Source: Colwellia psychrerythraea
Lineage (GTDB): Bacteria > Pseudomonadota > Gammaproteobacteria > Enterobacterales > Alteromonadaceae
DNA length: 64,000 nucleotides
NCBI RefSeq assembly: GCF_000764225.1
Contig: NZ_JQED01000056.1
Coordinates: 1-64,000 of the forward strand
Direction of reading: 5' to 3'
Positions 17,655 through 26,428 of this stretch are shown piece by piece. Position 1 is the stretch's first letter, and the number at the start of each line of letters is the position of its first letter. The notes beneath the pieces were generated by a model that was not told where the DNA came from, did no database searches, and saw only the letters and a list, made by a program, of their open reading frames with translations. The position numbers and the translations under genes were made by a program.

Positions 17655-19010
17655 TTATCTAGGTATGAATTCTAATACCGTAGCGTTAATACAAAACCTT
17701 GGTTGTCCGTTTGGACCATCTGGAAATACATGACCTAAATGAATACCAGAAGTTTTAGAGCGAATTTCTGTGCGCACCATACCGTAACGATTATCAGGTT
17801 TTTCAATTACTGAACCATCGACTGCTTTAGTAAAAGATAACCAACCCGTACCTGAGTTAAAACGGTCATCGGTATTAAATAATGGTGCGCCACTTAACTT
17901 ATCAACAAAAACGCCATCGGGAGTGTTTTTGAAAATTTCATACTCTTTGCAAAAACGTCTATCTGTACCTTCGTCAAATGCAACATTAAAGGCTTCACTT
18001 TTACCTAATTTAAATGCGCCTAATGCTTTATAAAAGTAGTCAGGGCTCATGTATCCTTGTTTACCAAATACTTCTTCACCATCTTGGATAAATAAAATAC
18101 TGGGGGTCGCCCAGGTTTCAGTTTTTATATTTAAACCGCTTAATTGGCTTGCTAGTCGGTAATTTATTTCAATGGTACCTTTGTAATCATTAGCAACATT
18201 CTTTTTGAATTTTTCACAATAAGGGCAGTAACTCTCTGATTCAATGACAACAATATGTTTACCAGTTAATAAGGGCGTATTATCAATCTTTTTAGTGGCC
18301 AATTCTGTTTTAGCATCATCATTAAATTTAACACCGGTAGAATGATCTGGACAGTAACCATTTGGATTTTTGACTAAGTAATCTTGGTGATACTGCTCTG
18401 CTTGAAAAAACTCAGTCAGTGGGCTTATTTTAGTGGCAATTTTGCCATAACCCGCGTCATTTAATAATGTTTGGTACTGAGAAGTTACTTTCAAAGCAAT
18501 AGTATTTTGTTGCTCATTACTTGTTAAAATCGTTGAACGATACTGGGTGCCGATATCATTACCTTGACGGTTAAGTTGCGTGGGATCGTGCCCTTCATAG
18601 TAATTTTGTAGAATAGTTTCCAAGTTAACTTTTGAGCTGTTAAAAATAACTTTAACGACTTCTGCATGGTTATTTTTATTGTTCTTATTCTTTCTTTTGG
18701 TAATTTCTCGGTAACTTGCTCTGACATTTTTACCGTCGGCATAACCCGAGATAGCATCAACAACACCCGGAATGGCTTGATATCTTTTTTCAGCGCCCCA
18801 GAAGCAGCCTGCACCCAGTACAATGCTATCGAGGTGCATTGTCGCAGGCATTTCCTTCGTTGAATGTGATGATTTAGGCAATATCTCTTCAATATCATTT
18901 TGGATTTTTGTTGACGTGGCAGAGGCATAGCTAGTAGAGCTGGGTGTCACGGTATAAAATGCAAAAGCAAAGACTAATGTGATAGTGGTGATTAATGATA
19001 ATAAATTCAT
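17655..19010 (-). CDS. msrAB: Exported MsrA-thioredoxin-MsrB fusion
   Basis: This 451-residue methionine sulfoxide reductase begins with a hydrophobic signal/anchor (residues 1-30). The MsrA domain has the catalytic GCFW with Cys69 and the GTQYRS motif. A thioredoxin-like domain (about 248-335) has CPYC at 262-265, and the MsrB domain ends with catalytic Cys440 in QPRFCIN. It would reduce both diastereomers of methionine sulfoxide in periplasmic proteins, with the middle domain relaying electrons. The domain order A-Trx-B differs from neisserial PilB, where the thioredoxin-like domain comes first. The ATG at 19010 has AGGA upstream and starts the signal peptide; the frame extends to a TTG at 19028. 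Confidence 0.9.
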   Translation of the reverse strand: MNLLSLITTITLVFAFAFYTVTPSSTSYASATSTKIQNDIEEILPKSSHSTKEMPATMHLDSIVLGAGCFWGAEKRYQAIPGVVDAISGYADGKNVRASYREITKRKNKNNKNNHAEVVKVIFNSSKVNLETILQNYYEGHDPTQLNRQGNDIGTQYRSTILTSNEQQNTIALKVTSQYQTLLNDAGYGKIATKISPLTEFFQAEQYHQDYLVKNPNGYCPDHSTGVKFNDDAKTELATKKIDNTPLLTGKHIVVIESESYCPYCEKFKKNVANDYKGTIEINYRLASQLSGLNIKTETWATPSILFIQDGEEVFGKQGYMSPDYFYKALGAFKLGKSEAFNVAFDEGTDRRFCKEYEIFKNTPDGVFVDKLSGAPLFNTDDRFNSGTGWLSFTKAVDGSVIEKPDNRYGMVRTEIRSKTSGIHLGHVFPDGPNGQPRFCINATVLEFIPR

Positions 19011-19062
19011 AATGCCATCCTGATTCAATCGTTTGAAAGGGATTGATTTGTTAAACTTAAAC

Positions 19063-19390
19063 TAGGGTCTGTTGATCTTTCGCGGTTAAATTTTGTTCGC
19101 CTTTTTTAAAGGGAGTAAAGCGTTTTAATCGCGGCGAGTAGTGTGTAGCCTAGTCACTCTAAGCAAATACTACTCAACAAAGAGTAAAACGCTTTTAGCT
19201 TAATCCTTTGGACAGCGTTTGTTGGTCATTTTTACGGCGTTATCACCTTTTTATGTGACGCGATATGGATATCGCTTATTAGACAATGCAGGAGCATATT
19301 GTCCTGAACAACCACATGACAAAGGCTCTGCCTTGTATAAATACCCAACAAACCGCTGCAAAAACAATCTCGAAAGTTCAACAGACCCTA
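19063..19390. mobile_element. 328-bp MITE-like element
   Basis: TAGGGTCTGTTGATCTTTCG at the left end is matched in inverted form at the right end (…CGAAAGTTCAACAGACCCTA), with about 20 of 24 positions identical. A further inverted pair, AAAGCGTTTTAA with AAAACGCTTTTAG, lies in the interior. A 60-codon frame within it lacks any recognisable protein and is treated as chance. It sits in the gap between the Msr gene and the next plus-strand gene. Confidence 0.7.
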
Positions 19391-19623
19391 AGTATAAATG
19401 ACTGATATCGCTATAAAGTCACTGAAATATCACAATTTCATCACAATGGTAAAATAACGACTCAAAGTGTATAAAAGTGTAAACCTAGACGAGTAATAAA
19501 AGCGCTAAAATAAGTGTTCTAGGTTACAATAGACAGCTGAAAGTGAGCTGCATGTAATTTATTGCTCGAAAAGACACCATTTCAATACGTAATAACAATA
19601 ATAAAAGATTAGAAACCAACTTA

Positions 19624-20043
19624 ATGATTAAGCTATTTTCCTCTATACCGCGTGCGTTACTCGCAGCATTCAAGCTTTTTGCCGTGCTTACTGGTTTATT
19701 TACTTTGTCATATGCCCACGCTAAGTCAGAAAAGCCAGCCAAATGGCATGAGGCTGACTTTGTTGAAGCCTACTGTGAAGGAAAAGTGGAGCATGTCTTA
19801 GCGGATAAAACGCGGGTTGATTGTTTAACTGCTACCCATGCCATTGAGTATGATTGGGGGAAAAAATGGGCTGAGTCCTTAGGGCAGGCACTATTTTATT
19901 CTGCCATGACAGGCAAAAAAGCGGGTATTGTGTTAATTGTTAATCCAAGAACCAAAGAAAGGTATTTAAAGCGTTTAAATAAAGCTATATTGGATAATAA
20001 ACTTGATGTTGATGTTTGGACTATTACCAATCGAAAAACCTAA
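19624..20043 (+). CDS. Exported protein with a PD-(D/E)XK-like pattern
   Basis: This 139-residue protein has a basic hydrophobic N-terminus that looks like a signal peptide ending in SYAHA (about residue 33). The mature part contains FVEAYC, KTRVDC, HAIEYDWGKKW and GQALFYSAMTGKKAGIVLI. The order Glu, Val-Asp, Glu-x-Asp-x-x-x-Lys followed by a hydrophobic strand resembles the core of restriction-endonuclease-like folds. I recall conserved small gammaproteobacterial proteins of this type, without known function. Nuclease activity is not shown, and a periplasmic location would be unusual for it. It is convergent with the next gene, 18 bp apart. Confidence 0.6.
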   Translation: MIKLFSSIPRALLAAFKLFAVLTGLFTLSYAHAKSEKPAKWHEADFVEAYCEGKVEHVLADKTRVDCLTATHAIEYDWGKKWAESLGQALFYSAMTGKKAGIVLIVNPRTKERYLKRLNKAILDNKLDVDVWTITNRKT

Positions 20044-20061
20044 TTAAGCGTACTTTTTTCT

Positions 20062-20904
20062 CTATGATTTACACTGTTTATTAAAGTGTGTTAACCAAAC
20101 GATAGGAGAAAATATCATATCTAATTCTGCCTTGACCAGTTGATGGTCATGTTGACTTGAAAACCACAAAACAATATTTTCATGTTCGCCCACCTCAACC
20201 ACTTTTATTGTTGTTAATTCCCCCCATTTTTCATGAACAATGACTTCCTGTTCAGCGACTTCAAATTGATACTTTTCAACTTTCTTACTGGCTTGTCGAT
20301 ATAAGATAAAGCTGTCATTCCCTTGCAATAAATTCAGCCGAATTTGTGCGCCTAAAGTATCTAAGTCATATAATGCACTATTTTCTTTATTATTCCCTTT
20401 GTCATTTTTCTGTTGGTAGTGAGACACCTTAGTATCGAGCGTTACCTTCGATGATAGCCCGTCATCAGACATTTTAGCGGTCATTTCTCGTGATTTGAGC
20501 CCGGTTAGTTTTTGTGAAAAATGCGGTGTTAAGAAATGCTGATATTGAGGAGAGTAGTGCATAACACTTTGTTGTTGGTAAGTTGAGTCAAGCCACAAAA
20601 AAGTTACTTCACCGTATGATGCTACCGTTGCTTTAGTTGCCGCGGATGTGCTGTTATCCCATTTTATTTTTCGGTGTAAATAACCCACTTTTTCCCCGAG
20701 AAAATAAATTTCATACTCAAAACTTTTATTACACTGATGAAAGTTATTCAGTGCCTTTTCCGTTAATGAACCCATGGCATTGGCCTGTAATTGGGTCGTA
20801 AAGCCAAACAAGAAAAAAGCCAATAAAGCTATTGTCGGTGAGATTTTCAAGGTTTTATTCGTTACTTTAGTCGTGTTCGATTTATTCATGTTCGGGTTAG
20901 CCAT
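20062..20904 (-). CDS. Exported protein of unknown function, DUF3108/DUF6134-like
   Basis: This 280-residue protein has a hydrophobic segment at about 24-40, consistent with a signal peptide preceded by an unusually long polar N-terminus. One of the internal Met codons may be the real start; none has a clear ribosome site. The mature part begins with FEYEIYFLGEKVGYLHRKI, followed by beta-rich sequence, as in periplasmic proteins of the DUF3108/DUF6134 type. No catalytic residues are evident. Confidence 0.55.
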   Translation of the reverse strand: MANPNMNKSNTTKVTNKTLKISPTIALLAFFLFGFTTQLQANAMGSLTEKALNNFHQCNKSFEYEIYFLGEKVGYLHRKIKWDNSTSAATKATVASYGEVTFLWLDSTYQQQSVMHYSPQYQHFLTPHFSQKLTGLKSREMTAKMSDDGLSSKVTLDTKVSHYQQKNDKGNNKENSALYDLDTLGAQIRLNLLQGNDSFILYRQASKKVEKYQFEVAEQEVIVHEKWGELTTIKVVEVGEHENIVLWFSSQHDHQLVKAELDMIFSPIVWLTHFNKQCKS

Positions 20905-21130
20905 GTTTGCTTGAGCTGTACTCGGTTATTTTTTATCGATGAAAATTTTCTCTATAAAAAACGAGTCTTTAATACTCACTTTGATGGAAGCATTTTTTCT
21001 ATGGTCTAGAATCTTATAGTAGAGAAAGTTTCGCTGTAATTAAACGTATTTCAAGGCAGCATATCGCACTTTTAGTAATTGGAGAATATTCAATTTAACA
21101 AGGTGTGTTAAGTTTATTTAGGGAAAAGTT

Positions 21131-22789
21131 ATGAGTGAGAATAATAAGATAAAAGCATCGGATTTATTTGTTCAGGCACTGGCAGCTGAAGGAGTCGATC
21201 ACATTTTTGCGGTACCTGGCGAAGAGAATTTGGACATGGTTGAATCCTTGCGTAACTCTTCTATTAAATTGGTATTAACTCGACATGAACAAGGTGCAGG
21301 TTTTATGGCTGCTACTTATGGTCGTCTTACCGGTAAAACGGGAGTGTGTATGGCAACCTTAGGACCAGGTGCCACCAATTTATCTACTCCTGCAGCTTAT
21401 GCTCATTTAGGTGGCATGCCGTTACTGATGATCACCGGACAAAAGCCCATTAAAAAATCGAAGCAAGGCCAGTTTCAAATCATAGATGTGGTTGGCTTGT
21501 TTGATCCTATTTGCAAACTGTCTAAACAAATTGTGCACGGTGATACTATTCCTTCTTTAGTGCGTGAAGCATTTCGCCTGTCAGAAGAAGAGCGACCTGG
21601 CGCTGTGTTATTAGAGTTACCTGAAGATATTGCCGCTGAAGACTGTACTGAGCATGTGATGAAACCACATAAACGCTATTATGCTAGCCCGAGTGAGGTC
21701 AGTATTAAAGAGGCTGTTACCTTGATAAAAACTGCCAAAATGCCGCTGATTTTAATTGGCGCAGGTGCGAATCGTCAAAATGTTAGGGCAGCAATGTGTG
21801 ATTTTGTTCATTCAACCCGTATTCCATTTTTTGTTACCCAAATGGGTAAAGGCGTTGTTGATGAACGCTCAAATTTATTTTTAGGCACCGCAGCGTTATC
21901 GGCGGGCGATTATTTGCATTGCGCAATTGAACGGGCAGATTTAATTATTAATATTGGCCATGATGTTATTGAAAAACCGCCATTTTTTATGGAAGAGGGT
22001 GGGAAGAAGGTTATTCATGTTAATTATAAGTCTGCGCAAGTTGATCAAGTCTATTTTCCACAGTTAGAAGTTATTGGTGATCTTGCTGCCTCTGTTGAAA
22101 CATTGAAAGAAAAGCTTGGAGGGGAAGTTAAGTTTGATCGAAGTTATTTTGACATGATAAAGCATGCCATTGATGTGCATATTGAAGAAGGGGCAAATGA
22201 TGCGCGTTTTCCTATCATTCCACAACGTTTTGTTGCTGATATACGCAAGGTGATGGGTGATAAAGATATTATTGCGTTAGACAACGGCATTTATAAAATT
22301 TGGTTTGCCCGTAATTATAAAGCGTATCAACCCAATACCGTTTTACTTGATAATGCACTTGCCACCATGGGGGCTGGTTTACCTTCAGCTATGATGGCGG
22401 CAATGCTCAACCCTAGCCAACGCGTGATGGCAATATGTGGTGACGGTGGCTTTATGATGAATTCACAAGAAATCGAAACGGCAATCCGTCTAGGGCTAAA
22501 CTTAGTGGTAACTATTTTAAATGACAGTTCATATGGCATGATCCGTTGGAAGCAAGCCAGTGCAGGGTTTGAGGACTGGGGATTAGAATTTAATAATCCT
22601 GATTTTGTTAAATATGCTGAAAGTTATGGTGCAACAGGCCATCGTGTCACTTGTGCTGAAGATATTATCCCGACGTATGAGAAAGCATTTTCAACTGGGG
22701 GAGTTCACCTTGTTGAATTGCCTGTTGATTATTCTGAGAATCAAAAAGTATTAATTGATGAATTAGCGCAAAAAGTTTGTTTGATATAA
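21131..22789 (+). CDS. Acetolactate synthase-like thiamine-diphosphate enzyme
   Basis: This 552-residue ThDP enzyme has the family's three domains. Glu53 in TRHEQGAGFMA is the cofactor-activating glutamate. GDGG at 437-440 followed about 27 residues later by the Asn of LNDSSYG is the ThDP/Mg2+ motif. It most resembles the catalytic subunit of acetolactate synthase (IlvB/AlsS), but no small regulatory subunit is adjacent and it is paired with an aldehyde dehydrogenase 55 bp downstream. That pairing suggests a catabolic role, for instance carboligation or decarboxylation of a 2-oxo acid with the aldehyde product passed to the dehydrogenase. The exact reaction is uncertain. GGGAAA precedes the ATG. 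Confidence 0.8.
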   Translation: MSENNKIKASDLFVQALAAEGVDHIFAVPGEENLDMVESLRNSSIKLVLTRHEQGAGFMAATYGRLTGKTGVCMATLGPGATNLSTPAAYAHLGGMPLLMITGQKPIKKSKQGQFQIIDVVGLFDPICKLSKQIVHGDTIPSLVREAFRLSEEERPGAVLLELPEDIAAEDCTEHVMKPHKRYYASPSEVSIKEAVTLIKTAKMPLILIGAGANRQNVRAAMCDFVHSTRIPFFVTQMGKGVVDERSNLFLGTAALSAGDYLHCAIERADLIINIGHDVIEKPPFFMEEGGKKVIHVNYKSAQVDQVYFPQLEVIGDLAASVETLKEKLGGEVKFDRSYFDMIKHAIDVHIEEGANDARFPIIPQRFVADIRKVMGDKDIIALDNGIYKIWFARNYKAYQPNTVLLDNALATMGAGLPSAMMAAMLNPSQRVMAICGDGGFMMNSQEIETAIRLGLNLVVTILNDSSYGMIRWKQASAGFEDWGLEFNNPDFVKYAESYGATGHRVTCAEDIIPTYEKAFSTGGVHLVELPVDYSENQKVLIDELAQKVCLI

Positions 22790-22844
22790 GGCTTCATTGT
22801 TAAGAGGCAAACAAATTTTAACTTAGATTTGGAGGAAATATATC

Positions 22845-24272
22845 ATGGACAATGTAGAACATAGCGATGTAGCAGAGAATAACAAGGTGCCTGAAACACT
22901 TGATGTTGTTAACCCGTATGATCAAACTTACATAGAGTCTATAGCAACAGTGATATGGGGTGATATTGATAAATATTTATCTACGGCTCATCAGCTCTAT
23001 AAAGACTGTAATCAGTGGATTCCTGCATTTGAGCGCGTCAGTATTCTAAAAAAAGCAGCAGTACTTATCTCACAAAGAGCTGATGAATTAGCTTTTTTAA
23101 TTGCCAATGAAGGCGGTAAACCGCTGGCCGATGCGCGAGTTGAAGTGACCAGAGCTATTGATGGCGTAGAGCTGTGCGCCAAAGAAATTTCAAAATTAAT
23201 CGGTAGTCAAATTCCGATGGATTTAACCCAAGCGGGCGCAGGCAGAATAGCCTTTACTACCAAAGAGCCTATTGGGGTTGTTGTCGCTGTTTCTGCATTT
23301 AACCATCCGCTAAACTTAATTGTTCATCAGGTGGCTCCGGCTGTTGCGGCAGGTTGTCCTGTGTTAGTTAAACCTGCACGAGATACGCCATTATCCTGTA
23401 AAGCCTTTGTTGATATTTTGCATGAAGCAGGACTGCCACCGCAATGGTGTCGTTTTGTTGCCTGTGATATTTCAACCTCTGAAAAAATGATCACCGATCC
23501 TCGAGTCGCTTTTTTTAGTTTTATAGGCTCAGCTAACATTGGTTGGATGTTGCGCTCTAAGTTAGCACCCGGTACACGTTGTGCGTTAGAACATGGTGGA
23601 GTTGCCCCAGTAATTATTGATGAAAGTGCCGATATTGACGCTATGATCCCGAGCTTACTTAAAGGCGGATTTTATCATTCAGGGCAGGTGTGTGTGTCGG
23701 TACAGCGAATTTATGCCCCTAAAGACAAAGCAAAAAATATTGCGCAATTGTTAGCAGAGGGCGCAGCAAAACTTATTGTCGGTAATGCTATCGATGAGAA
23801 GACTGAATGTGGCCCGCTGATTCGACCTAAAGAAGTTGATCGCGTTGAAGAGTGGGTAGATGAAGCCGTGGCGGCAGGGGCAATTTTGATGACAGGAGGT
23901 AAACGCTTGGGTGAAAGCACTTATGCACCAACCGTGCTGTTTGAGCCGCCAGCTAATGCGAAAGTTTCAACCATGGAAATTTTTGGACCTGTTGTTTGCG
24001 TTTATGGTTATGATGATATTGACGAAGCTATTGAGCAAGCTAATTCATTAGATTATGCGTTCCAAGCTGCTGTATTTACCAAAAACCTCGATATTGCAAC
24101 CAAGGCAATACGCGAATTAGACGCTACCGCTGTGATGGTGAATGACCATACCGCTTTTCGTGTTGATTGGATGCCTTTCGCTGGGCGCAAACACTCTGGT
24201 TATAATACTGGCGGTATTGCATACACCATGCATGATATGTCTCAGGATAAAATGGCAGTGATCAAGCTTTAA
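22845..24272 (+). CDS. NAD(P)-dependent aldehyde dehydrogenase
   Basis: This 475-residue aldehyde dehydrogenase has all catalytic positions: Asn153 (SAFNHPL), Lys176 (VLVKPA), Glu249 (LEHGG) and nucleophile Cys283 (GQVCVSVQR). A strong GGAGG lies before the ATG. It is co-oriented with the ThDP enzyme upstream and is followed by a strong terminator, so the two form one transcription unit. The substrate is not evident; aldehydes or semialdehydes formed by the ThDP enzyme are likely. Confidence 0.9.
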   Translation: MDNVEHSDVAENNKVPETLDVVNPYDQTYIESIATVIWGDIDKYLSTAHQLYKDCNQWIPAFERVSILKKAAVLISQRADELAFLIANEGGKPLADARVEVTRAIDGVELCAKEISKLIGSQIPMDLTQAGAGRIAFTTKEPIGVVVAVSAFNHPLNLIVHQVAPAVAAGCPVLVKPARDTPLSCKAFVDILHEAGLPPQWCRFVACDISTSEKMITDPRVAFFSFIGSANIGWMLRSKLAPGTRCALEHGGVAPVIIDESADIDAMIPSLLKGGFYHSGQVCVSVQRIYAPKDKAKNIAQLLAEGAAKLIVGNAIDEKTECGPLIRPKEVDRVEEWVDEAVAAGAILMTGGKRLGESTYAPTVLFEPPANAKVSTMEIFGPVVCVYGYDDIDEAIEQANSLDYAFQAAVFTKNLDIATKAIRELDATAVMVNDHTAFRVDWMPFAGRKHSGYNTGGIAYTMHDMSQDKMAVIKL

Positions 24273-24304
24273 GCTTTATTCCTTCAAGCATGACTCCTTA
24301 AATT

Positions 24305-24327
24305 AAAGCCCTTAGGGCTTTTTTTTT
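24305..24327 (+). terminator. Rho-independent terminator
   Basis: AAAGCCC, a TTA loop and GGGCTTT are followed by a run of T. It ends the ThDP enzyme/aldehyde dehydrogenase unit. Confidence 0.9.
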
Positions 24328-24372
24328 GCAGTTGATCTTCTAGAACTTTGTTACGATTAATGATAAAACGAC

Positions 24373-24400
24373 TTGTATATATGGAAATTCATATATACAA
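24373..24400. promoter_or_regulatory. Perfect palindrome, candidate ArsR operator
   Basis: TTGTATATATG (24373-24383) and CATATATACAA (24390-24400) are perfect inverted repeats around a 6-bp GAAATT centre. The site is 32 bp before the arsC-arsR fusion start, as expected for an ArsR-type repressor blocking the operon promoter. Confidence 0.75.
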
Positions 24401-24432
24401 TGTTTGTTATGTTGTTTTACACTTGATTTTTT

Positions 24433-25260
24433 ATGGCAAATACAAACAGACAATCAGTTCTTTTTCTTTGTACGGGTAACTCTGCCAGATCACAAATGGC
24501 TGAAGCGTTACTAAAGCATAAAGCAGGTGATAGCTATGACGTCTATAGTGCAGGTACCCAACCTGAAACTATTGATAGTCGTGCAGTTGAGGCGATAGTC
24601 ACGTTTGGCCTTGACGCTACAGGTTTAGTGTCTAAAAATGTCACGAGTTTTGCAGGTAAAGTATTTGATTACGTTATTACCCTCTGTGATAAAGCCAACA
24701 ATGAATGCAGAAGTTATCCTAATGCGGTAAAGCAGTTAGCATGGGATTTTGCTGATCCAAAAGAACGCGCGGGCAATAATCCATTTTCTACCACCTTAGC
24801 CGAGCTAAACAATCGCTTGTCTATGTTTATCTTAGTTGAAAGAGAGACTGTTAATGCTGATAGCGACCCGAGTGTCACAAGTAGTGATAACGAACCGAGT
24901 CTACTTGCTGACTTTGATCCTATTTCTTTCTATAAAACCCTTACCGATAATATTCGTTTAAAAACAGTCATGTTAGCGCATTATCATGGTGAGCTTTGTG
25001 TGTGTGAGTTGATGGAAGCACTGGAAGAAGACAGTCAGCCTAAAGTATCCCGCAACCTTGCAGTGCTTAAAAAAGCAAAGGTGATAACCGATAGAAAACA
25101 TGGACAATGGGTGTTTTATCGTATCAACCCTGAACTGCCACTATGGGCAAAGTCGGTGATTGCACAGACGACAGAAAATAATATTTTGCAGATATATACC
25201 GAGCTCCAGCGTTTAGCAACAATGCAAAATAGACCTGATAGAGCGAATTTTTGTAAATAA
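24433..25260 (+). CDS. Arsenate reductase-ArsR repressor fusion
   Basis: This 275-residue protein joins two arsenic functions. Residues 1-140 are a low-molecular-weight-phosphatase-type arsenate reductase, with CTGNSAR containing Cys13 and the redox pair Cys85/Cys92 in TLCDKANNEC. Residues about 158-260 are an ArsR/SmtB winged helix with the metalloid site ELCVCEL (Cys189, Cys191) and recognition region KVSRNLAVLKKA. As(III) produced by the N-terminal domain could be sensed by the C-terminal domain of the same chain. It heads the arsenic operon, 19 bp before acr3, downstream of a perfect palindrome. A cysteine close to the C-terminus (NFCK) may be a further ligand. The Shine-Dalgarno is weak. 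Confidence 0.92.
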   Translation: MANTNRQSVLFLCTGNSARSQMAEALLKHKAGDSYDVYSAGTQPETIDSRAVEAIVTFGLDATGLVSKNVTSFAGKVFDYVITLCDKANNECRSYPNAVKQLAWDFADPKERAGNNPFSTTLAELNNRLSMFILVERETVNADSDPSVTSSDNEPSLLADFDPISFYKTLTDNIRLKTVMLAHYHGELCVCELMEALEEDSQPKVSRNLAVLKKAKVITDRKHGQWVFYRINPELPLWAKSVIAQTTENNILQIYTELQRLATMQNRPDRANFCK

Positions 25261-25279
25261 TGAGTGTTAGGATTTAATC

Positions 25280-26347
25280 ATGGGTATTTTTGAACGTTAC
25301 TTATCAGTTTGGGTTGGAATGAGCATTGTTCTTGGTGTGGTATTAGGGTTATGGCAACCCGATGCTTTCCAGATGATTGCCGATTTTGAAATTGCTCACG
25401 TTAACATTGTCGTTGCCGTTTTCATTTGGGTGATGATTTATCCAATGATGGTGCAAATTGATTTTTCGGCAATAAAAGATGTTGGTAAAAACCCTAAAGG
25501 ACTTGTACTAACTATTGTGATCAATTGGCTTATTAAGCCCTTTACCATGGCAGGCTTAGGCTGGTTATTTTTTAATTTTATTTTTGCCGATTTAGTTGAT
25601 CCCGCATCAGCGCAAGAATACATTGCCGGCATGATTTTACTGGGTGTTGCGCCTTGTACTGCGATGGTCTTTGTGTGGTCACAATTAACCAAAGGCGATC
25701 CAAATTACACTTTAGTTCAAGTGTCAGTGAATGACGTTATTATGATCTTTGCCTTTGCGCCTATTTCTGCATTTTTACTGGGTGTTAGTGATATTCAAGT
25801 ACCGTGGGAAACGCTGTTAATTTCGGTTGTTCTTTACGTTTTACTGCCTTTAATTGCAGGTGTATTAACTCGAAAGATATTAAATACAGGTCATGGTGGG
25901 CAGAAAGTGAATCAGCTGCTATCGACAATGAAACCTTGGTCGGTGATTGGATTGTTAGCAACGGTCATTCTATTGTTTGGCTTTCAGGCGAACACTATCG
26001 TATCTGAGCCTGAAACTATTGGGTTGATTGCCATTCCACTTATGCTCCAAACATACGGTATTTTCATCATTGCTTATTTAGCTGCTATATGGCTGAAATT
26101 ACCACATAACATTGCAGCGCCTGCATGTTTGATCGGTACATCTAACTTTTTTGAATTGGCCGTCGCGGTAGCAATATCGCTGTTCGGCTTACACTCTGGT
26201 GCAGCCTTAGCGACGGTGGTAGGGGTACTTGTTGAAGTGCCTGTGATGTTGTCTTTAGTTTATATCATTAACCGTACATCACATTGGTTTGGCGCAAGCC
26301 AAGCACTAGAGGTAAAAACATCGACTAACACAACCCGTACAACTTAA
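25280..26347 (+). CDS. acr3: Acr3-type arsenite efflux permease
   Basis: This inner-membrane protein of 355 residues has about ten helices and belongs to the Acr3 (BASS superfamily) arsenite exporters. The conserved cysteine in GVAPCTAMVFVWS and the SVNDVIM segment are typical. It expels As(III) formed by the reductase encoded immediately upstream. AGGA precedes the ATG. Confidence 0.93.
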   Translation: MGIFERYLSVWVGMSIVLGVVLGLWQPDAFQMIADFEIAHVNIVVAVFIWVMIYPMMVQIDFSAIKDVGKNPKGLVLTIVINWLIKPFTMAGLGWLFFNFIFADLVDPASAQEYIAGMILLGVAPCTAMVFVWSQLTKGDPNYTLVQVSVNDVIMIFAFAPISAFLLGVSDIQVPWETLLISVVLYVLLPLIAGVLTRKILNTGHGGQKVNQLLSTMKPWSVIGLLATVILLFGFQANTIVSEPETIGLIAIPLMLQTYGIFIIAYLAAIWLKLPHNIAAPACLIGTSNFFELAVAVAISLFGLHSGAALATVVGVLVEVPVMLSLVYIINRTSHWFGASQALEVKTSTNTTRTT

Positions 26348-26428
26348 TTCTTTACTTTATGACTTTAGTGATGACCTTAAGTCATACAATTATGTTAAAC
26401 CGCTTTAACGCAACTTTAGGACAGACTT

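Noticed and set aside
19219..19401. 60-codon plus-strand frame
   Set aside because: It lies almost wholly within the MITE at 19063-19390 and has no ribosome site or known domain.
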